Of a stretch of DNA of 64,000 bases, positions 59,400 to 64,000 are shown piece by piece. Below the pieces are notes generated by a model, which searched no databases, was not told where the DNA came from, and saw only the letters and a list, made by a program, of their open reading frames with translations. The stretch is from positions 271,298-335,297 of the forward strand of contig NZ_LXVY01000044.1 of assembly GCF_001650735.1 (NCBI RefSeq), written 5' to 3'. Source of the stretch: Sphingomonas sp. TDK1 (GTDB taxonomy: Bacteria > Pseudomonadota > Alphaproteobacteria > Sphingomonadales > Sphingomonadaceae). The translations under genes were made by a program, and so were the position numbers. The first letter of the stretch is position 1. Each line of letters starts with the position of its first letter.

Positions 59400-60608
59400 A
59401 TGGGGGCCGATCCGTCCCTGATCAAAGCGATCCGTACACGCGCGGCCGAGATCATTGCCGGTGCCAAGGCCTACGACGTGCCCGCGTTGTGCGTACGGCT
59501 CGGTCTTGAGGCGGGGACGGAAGACGAGGCGATGCGCAGCAAGTTCAAATATGCGCATTCCCGGCTGATGGAGGTGCCGGCGCCCAAGCTGCTGCCGATG
59601 ATCCACGCGCTCCTGGCCGAAGAGGCGGATTTCGCTTTGTCGGAATTGCTCGCCAAGGCCGAGGAAGCTGACGGGCCTATGGTCTCGGCGCTGACGCGGC
59701 GCCGGATCATCAGTCTCTTCGACGGCCAGTATCTTTGCAGCGAGTATGACGAGCTGACCTTTCTGGAGACGATCTGGCCGCTCGGCGCGATGCCGTCGGT
59801 TTTTCAGAATGATTGGGGCGAACACAGCAGCCTGCGTGAGGATGTCCTCCAGCACACGGTAAGGAACGACGACTGGAGCAATCGCGAACTGCTCGAGCAT
59901 CTCGGCCTGATCGACTGCTCGAAGGTGCTGTTCTTTCGCGTACTCGAAGCGCTGGTTCATCCGACCACTGTCCCCGATACGGTCCAGCTGGCGCGGGTAG
60001 AAGGCATTAACGAGCATCTGCGCCATGACGGCTATCGCCTGCAGCGCGCGGGCCGCCTGTCGGGAAGCGTGATCTACAAGGTCGAAGCGGCCGCGATTGG
60101 TTCGCCGGCCGAAGCCAGCATCTCCGGGACGCTCGCGCGATTCGAGCCCGAGCAGGTCCATGCGCGCTGGGAGGCGGCGCTCGATCGTCGCGCGACGGAT
60201 CCGGCAGGCGCCATCACGCTGGCGCGCACGCTGCTCGAAGACGTCTTCCGGTGGCTCCTGGACGATCTCGCGCCGACGCTGGAGGCGCCGGCAACGGATC
60301 AGGACGATCTGCCGCAGCTCTACCGAAAATTATCGAAGGCGCTGAACTTGGCGCCGGACGGGCATAGCGAGCCGGTCTTCAAGCAGATCCTCGGCAACTG
60401 CCAGTCGATCGTCGAATCGCTCGGTGCCTTGCGCAACAGGCTCGGCGACGCACACAGCAGCGGCCCGCGTAAGGCGAAGCCCGCGCCGCGCCACGCCGAA
60501 CTGGCGGTCAATCTTGCAGGGTCGATGGCGACCTTTCTTGTGGCGACCTGGGAAGCTCGCAAGGACGCGGTCCCGGCGAACGAAGCGGCGGCCGAACGTG
60601 CGGCCTAA
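59400..60608 (+). CDS. Abortive-infection family protein (AbiJ/Abi_C-like)
   Basis: This is a 402-residue protein. The N-terminal half contains LFDGQYLCSEYDELTFLETI and NDWSNRELLEHLGLIDCSKV followed by LEALVHPTTVPDT, which resembles the AbiJ N-terminal domain type 3. The C-terminal Abi_C-like domain has LARTLLEDVFRWLLDDLAPT, QILGNCQSIVESLGALRNRL and GDAHS. Such proteins are phage-defence factors that harm the host cell on infection; the Abi_C domain is HEPN-like and the conserved RNxxGxxH-type stretch RNRLGDAH is a likely RNase motif. An alternative start is 59352. It lies 83 bp after the HTH gene and may be co-transcribed. Confidence 0.82.
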   Translation: MGADPSLIKAIRTRAAEIIAGAKAYDVPALCVRLGLEAGTEDEAMRSKFKYAHSRLMEVPAPKLLPMIHALLAEEADFALSELLAKAEEADGPMVSALTRRRIISLFDGQYLCSEYDELTFLETIWPLGAMPSVFQNDWGEHSSLREDVLQHTVRNDDWSNRELLEHLGLIDCSKVLFFRVLEALVHPTTVPDTVQLARVEGINEHLRHDGYRLQRAGRLSGSVIYKVEAAAIGSPAEASISGTLARFEPEQVHARWEAALDRRATDPAGAITLARTLLEDVFRWLLDDLAPTLEAPATDQDDLPQLYRKLSKALNLAPDGHSEPVFKQILGNCQSIVESLGALRNRLGDAHSSGPRKAKPAPRHAELAVNLAGSMATFLVATWEARKDAVPANEAAAERAA

Positions 60609-60813
60609 GTCTGGCCGGAAAAGTGAGCGGAGATGCTAACGGGCCAGCTTCTGTTGCTCTCAATGCCACTCGGGCGAACGCCAAATGACTGCTCCAGACA
60701 AGAGCTGACGTTCTGCCCGTGGCTTTTGAATGGCAGCAAAGTCCAAAATTGAGTCTTATCTCGCAGGTCAGCTTTAGAAATGTTCCATAGGAGAGGCCGG
60801 AGCCAAAGCTATG

Positions 60814-61272
60814 TCAACGAGAGGGCGTAAGGTGGGATGAACGATCCACGCCGGCCCCGTCGTCTCGATCATAGAGCGCAAAGATCATACGCTCTACAAT
60901 GCCATCTTCAGCTTTCCTGCGCCTCCCCTCGTCCGCTGTCGAAAGATCGCACCGAACCGCCTCTGGGGTCGAGGCAAGGCTCGCCGTCAGAATGGCGTTG
61001 GCCAAAAATGGGTGCCTCACTTCGGCCAAGGGCGGGCGGGCCTGATCGCACGCAGCCGGACGGTCACGCTGAAGCAGCGCATCAATGCTGGTCATCGGCA
61101 CGAGAGTGATCGCCCCCACCTTGATCACCTCGATCTCACCAGCCTTGATCAGCTCGTAGAACTTGGAGCGGCCGATGCCGGTGATGCGGCAGGCATCAGC
61201 AATCCGCAGCGTGATGGGCAACAGATCGGCATTCGGCCGGCGCGGCGTAGGGCGCATGGTATGCTCCTTCAT
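60814..61272 (-). CDS. AlpA-like helix-turn-helix protein
   Basis: This is a 152-residue protein. The N-terminal half holds a MerR/excisionase HTH: ITLRIADACRITGIGRSKFY, ELIKAGEIEVIKVGAITLVP and MTSIDALLQ. The rest is charged with no motif. It is placed after relaxase and RHH genes, the usual slot for a transfer regulator or excisionase in these elements. Its ATG overlaps the RHH stop as ATGA. Confidence 0.85.
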   Translation of the reverse strand: MKEHTMRPTPRRPNADLLPITLRIADACRITGIGRSKFYELIKAGEIEVIKVGAITLVPMTSIDALLQRDRPAACDQARPPLAEVRHPFLANAILTASLASTPEAVRCDLSTADEGRRRKAEDGIVERMIFALYDRDDGAGVDRSSHLTPSR

Positions 61273-61694
61273 CTGCCCCTCCCCACTTCTGGGGATTGAC
61301 GGTTGGCGATGCGGTTGTTCGTGTCCCCTCGGGCGATTGCACGGCCGACGAGCTCGACGAAGGCGTCGTAGCGAAGCCGGCCGAGACGCTGCGTCTCGGT
61401 ATCAAAGGCCGGCTGGTGCGCCGTAAGGGTGAGCTGGTGGCGGACGAAGAGCCCGAGGGCTTCGGTCAGATAGTCGAGCTTCTGCTCCATCCGGTCGGCG
61501 GCGCGGTTCTGGCGGTCGAGCCGGGGACCAAAGCGCTGGTCGAGTTCATGGCCGGCACGGCGATCGAACCATGCGGTCAGCGCGTCGGTCAGAATCGCAG
61601 TCTTCGACGACCCCGGCTGCGCAGCCATCGCGTCGAGCTTCGCCGACAGTTCGTCGGGAAGATAGAATTGGTGGCGGGTCTTGCGGGTCTGCAT
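61269..61694 (-). CDS. CopG/RHH-type DNA-binding protein in relaxase operon
   Basis: This is a 141-residue ribbon-helix-helix protein: TRHQFYLPDELSAKLDAMAA, PGSSKTAILTDALTAWFDRR, then RFGPRLDRQNRAADRMEQKL and LGLFVRHQLTL. It shares its whole layout with the RHH protein at 48658-49059 (RHQ-[FL]-[FY]-LP, SK-[ST]-AIL-x-DA-[LV]-TAW, LFVR). It probably binds oriT or the relaxase promoter as a TraJ-like accessory. ATG 61694 is preferred; GTG 61718 is possible. Confidence 0.88.
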   Translation of the reverse strand: MQTRKTRHQFYLPDELSAKLDAMAAQPGSSKTAILTDALTAWFDRRAGHELDQRFGPRLDRQNRAADRMEQKLDYLTEALGLFVRHQLTLTAHQPAFDTETQRLGRLRYDAFVELVGRAIARGDTNNRIANRQSPEVGRGR

Positions 61695-61769
61695 GTGGTG
61701 CAGAATCCGCCTGTTCACGCTTCCGTTACAGGTCCTCGCTGGTGAATCGCCGTACCTCTTCGGGGATTC

Positions 61770-63731
61770 TCAGAACCCGCCGATCTCTGGCCCCGAACGC
61801 TGGCGACCGAATGTCCAGCTGGTCGTGCCGCCGCGATCGATGCCGGAAACGGTGCGACCGATCTGCTTCTCCAGCACGGGCCGCCACGGCACGAGCGTGA
61901 ATTCGCGCGATTTCTCGATCACCGCGTATTTCGCTGCGCCCACCTGCACCGCCTTGCGATAAATGCCTTCGATCGGGCCATCGCGATGCTCGGCATAGCC
62001 GAGACCCATTTCCTTCGAGAGCTGATCCGCCACCTGTCGCAGTTCGCGACGGCGCAGGTCGGTCAGCAAATTGGCGCGGAAGCGGACGGTATCGCCATCG
62101 CGCCAGGCGAGGTCCTCCTCGATCAGCCACTGGCGGCGAAGCACCAATGCCTGCCGCACCTGTGCCCCGAACCCGCCGCCCAGCGCCTCCGGTTCCTTCG
62201 CGACATGCTGCTCGTCCAGCCAGGTCACGCCGTTGTGGCGGACCAGTTCCAGGACCGGGCGCTCGGCAAGCGTTTCGATCTCAACGGGCCGTGCCGCAGC
62301 CGCCCGTCGCTCGAAGGCCAGCACCTTGTCGAGATGATCGGCGCCGATCTTCCAGCTGCCGTCCGGCATGCGCTCGACCTCGCCCCCGCCCCGTCGCAAC
62401 GCTTCCAGCCGCCGGACATGCGCTTCGGCGAAACGCTGGCTGGCACTGACGTCGTGGCGGAGATGCCCGTCGACGCTGTAGATGCCGCTATTGGCGGCAG
62501 CGACCTCAGCAACCGTCCGATCGACGTCGCGGATGCCAGCGATGACCGGCGACACCCGCACAATCTCGGGGCGATCGCTCACTTCCGAGAGCGACCGATT
62601 GCCCAGCTCGACATAGTGGCTGCGCCCGTCGGTCGCTGCCACGATCAGGTAATGGCGGTCGCGATGCTCGTCGGCCAGTCCCGTCGCCACGACACGGCCG
62701 ATCAGCGGCTTGCCCTCGGCTGGTTCGTAGATCGCATAGTCCTGCGGATGCACTTCGGGCGCACGTGCCTTCAGCTGCGCGTGCATGGTCGCGATGATGT
62801 CGCCACGTCGGCCCATGTCACGCAGCGTTGCTTCCAGATCGTCGGCGAGCTGGTAGCGCCCTTTCACCTCCTCGGTTGCTAGTCCTATCCGCGCTAGCGT
62901 GCCCAGGCGCGCTGCGCGCAGCCCCTGCTCGATGCTGTCACCATGCCAGGAGGGCACCAGCCCGTCGGCCTCACGCGCGATCAGCAACCTGCGGTCGATG
63001 CTGGTGAATCGCTCCTGGCCGACCTCGCGCTGACGCCCCTCGAAAATTTCACGATCGGTGCGCGGTCCGAGGTCGAGATTGACCAGCTCCGCCGCCCGCG
63101 CGGCGAGCCCTTGGCTGATATACTCACGAGCGATGATCACATCCTGGCCACGATCGTCGACCCCGCGCACCAGCACATGGGCATGCGGATGACCGGTGTT
63201 GAAATGGTCGACGGCCACCCAGTCGAGCTTCGTGCCGAGGTCCTGTTCGACCTGCGCCATCCAACGGCGCACCAGCGGTTTCAAGTCGTCATATTGCACG
63301 CCATCTTCGGGCGCGACGATGAAGCGAAACTGGTGCCGGTCGCCAGTGCTGCGTCCGAGGAATGCCTTGCCGTCCGCAACATCGTGATCAGCAGCATAGA
63401 GCGTGCCGCGTTCACCCTCGCGCGTGGTGCCGTCGCGCTGCAGATAGTGCAGGTGCGCTACAGCGCCCTTCGCGCCCTTGCCGGCCAGCTTCACGAAGCG
63501 CGCTTTCACGACGACCCGGCGCGCCCGAATTCCGGCAAAGCGATCGGAAGACCCAAGTACCCGGCCCACGCCCGAACCGCGACCGATCCTGCTGCCATCG
63601 AAATGCCTGGCGCGCGCAGCGGAAGATCGTGCTGCGCCGCCAGCGAGATTGGTCGCCTTGCGAAGCTGGTGCGCGAACGGTCGATCCGCGCCGACCCGCC
63701 CCAACCATAGCTCGAATGGATCCTCGGCCAT
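61770..63731 (-). CDS. Relaxase/mobilization nuclease (MOBP, DUF3363 type)
   Basis: This is a 653-residue relaxase that nicks oriT and pilots the DNA strand. The catalytic Tyr is probable in VAHLHYLQRDG. The metal-binding three-His motif is clear in DHFNTGHPHAHVLVRG, preceded by LDWVAVDHF. The C-terminal DUF3363 region extends from about residue 250 to the end with PLIGRVVATGLADEHRDRHY. The start is ATG 63731 (MAEDPFELWLGRVGADRPFA), the usual N-terminus. The same frame runs open to the window end and would begin with MCIRDR, but that is adapter sequence. Confidence 0.92.
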   Translation of the reverse strand: MAEDPFELWLGRVGADRPFAHQLRKATNLAGGAARSSAARARHFDGSRIGRGSGVGRVLGSSDRFAGIRARRVVVKARFVKLAGKGAKGAVAHLHYLQRDGTTREGERGTLYAADHDVADGKAFLGRSTGDRHQFRFIVAPEDGVQYDDLKPLVRRWMAQVEQDLGTKLDWVAVDHFNTGHPHAHVLVRGVDDRGQDVIIAREYISQGLAARAAELVNLDLGPRTDREIFEGRQREVGQERFTSIDRRLLIAREADGLVPSWHGDSIEQGLRAARLGTLARIGLATEEVKGRYQLADDLEATLRDMGRRGDIIATMHAQLKARAPEVHPQDYAIYEPAEGKPLIGRVVATGLADEHRDRHYLIVAATDGRSHYVELGNRSLSEVSDRPEIVRVSPVIAGIRDVDRTVAEVAAANSGIYSVDGHLRHDVSASQRFAEAHVRRLEALRRGGGEVERMPDGSWKIGADHLDKVLAFERRAAAARPVEIETLAERPVLELVRHNGVTWLDEQHVAKEPEALGGGFGAQVRQALVLRRQWLIEEDLAWRDGDTVRFRANLLTDLRRRELRQVADQLSKEMGLGYAEHRDGPIEGIYRKAVQVGAAKYAVIEKSREFTLVPWRPVLEKQIGRTVSGIDRGGTTSWTFGRQRSGPEIGGF

Positions 63732-63852
63732 GACGCTGTCCCATGCTGGAAAGCGCCAGATGAGGGTGCGCCAGCGCAGCCCTTCAAGGGCCTCCATTCG
63801 GGGGAGCCGGAAAGCCGCAGAAATGCTGACATTCCAGTGACCAAGCCTTTCC

Positions 63853-63884
63853 GATGGAGGCATCGCCATGGGCATGCCTCCATC
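63853..63884. repeat. Perfect 11-bp inverted repeat upstream of relaxase (oriT candidate)
   Basis: GATGGAGGCAT (63853-63863) and ATGCCTCCATC (63874-63884) are exact reverse complements with a 10-nt spacer. It lies about 120 bp upstream of the relaxase start. No T-run follows on either strand, so it is not a terminator. The position fits an oriT arm or an RHH operator. Confidence 0.6.
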
Positions 63885-63981
63885 AAAAACGACGTGCAGT
63901 CGCCACTTTCGGGGCCGCTTGGAGGCACCGCTTTTATCTTGCCCTCTTAATCGGGCTATCGTAACCGTCCGGTGTTCGCAC

Positions 63982-64000
63982 CTGTCTCTTATACACATCT
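63982..64000. other. Nextera/Tn5 adapter sequence at contig end
   Basis: The last 19 bases, CTGTCTCTTATACACATCT, are the reverse complement of the Tn5 mosaic end used in Nextera libraries. They are library DNA left in the assembly. The residues MCIRDR they create at the start of the minus-strand frame are the well-known artefact of untrimmed adapters. Confidence 0.97.

Overview
The window is GC-rich, densely coding DNA that looks like a sphingomonad (Alphaproteobacteria, order Sphingomonadales). The evidence is a Trb-type conjugation operon ending in a DUF2274 gene, a large TonB-dependent receptor, NodT-type outer-membrane efflux, acyl-CoA catabolic operons joined by 1-4 nt overlaps, and a short palindromic intergenic repeat. 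It is probably a plasmid or an accessory chromosomal segment. The last 19 bases are a Nextera/Tn5 adapter, so the right edge is the end of an assembled contig, not biology.

Layout. 0-0.7 kb: 3' end of an NAD-linked formate dehydrogenase operon (fdsA tail, fdsD). 0.95-2.5 kb: a wrecked P4-type integrase interrupted by a deleted IS1182-family element. 2.6-5.8 kb: LysR regulator divergent from an aldo/keto reductase and an MFS exporter. 6.3-10.7 kb: a secreted beta-lactamase-fold hydrolase, a polysaccharide flippase and an MlaA/VacJ protein. 10.9-13.6 kb: a three-gene inositol module (CDP-alcohol phosphotransferase, inositol-3-phosphate synthase, nucleotidyltransferase). 13.8-15.4 kb: a second P4-type integrase, nearly complete but inactivated by one stop and one frameshift, with a repeat region upstream.

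15.8-33.7 kb is a catabolic block. A nine-gene minus-strand operon carries two acyl-CoA dehydrogenases, two thiolases, two enoyl-CoA hydratases, an SDR, an APH-fold kinase and a nitronate monooxygenase. It is divergent from an acyl-CoA synthetase. Beside it lies a TonB receptor - P450 - AraC regulator - alcohol dehydrogenase operon, divergent from an aldehyde dehydrogenase. The two divergent promoter regions share an identical 18-bp motif, so the block probably forms one regulon: uptake, hydroxylation, oxidation to an acid, CoA activation, beta-oxidation. The APH-fold kinase plus ACAD pair resembles the LvaA/LvaC and ACAD10/11 route for 4-hydroxyacyl-CoA.

33.9-39.2 kb: a palindromic repeat, a decayed gene, repeats shared with the integrase region, and a compact operon of a serine recombinase with two different ParB-like proteins, divergent from a small HTH-like gene. 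39.3-51.1 kb: conjugative type IV secretion operon (traG, an RHH gene, trbBCDEJLFGI, DUF2274). 51.38 kb: a 42-bp 3' fragment of a tRNA-Arg(CCG) gene, probably an attachment-site scar. 51.6-57.0 kb: AraC regulator and a four-gene FUSC/DUF1656/HlyD/NodT efflux operon. 57.1-60.6 kb: a PIN nuclease, a frameshifted winged-helix-like gene, an HTH antitoxin-like gene preceded by a 10-bp-phased repeat array, and an abortive-infection gene. 60.8-63.7 kb: AlpA-like HTH, a second RHH protein and a MOBP-type relaxase, with a perfect inverted repeat upstream that could belong to oriT. The mating-pair genes and the relaxase module are thus separated by efflux and defence cargo.
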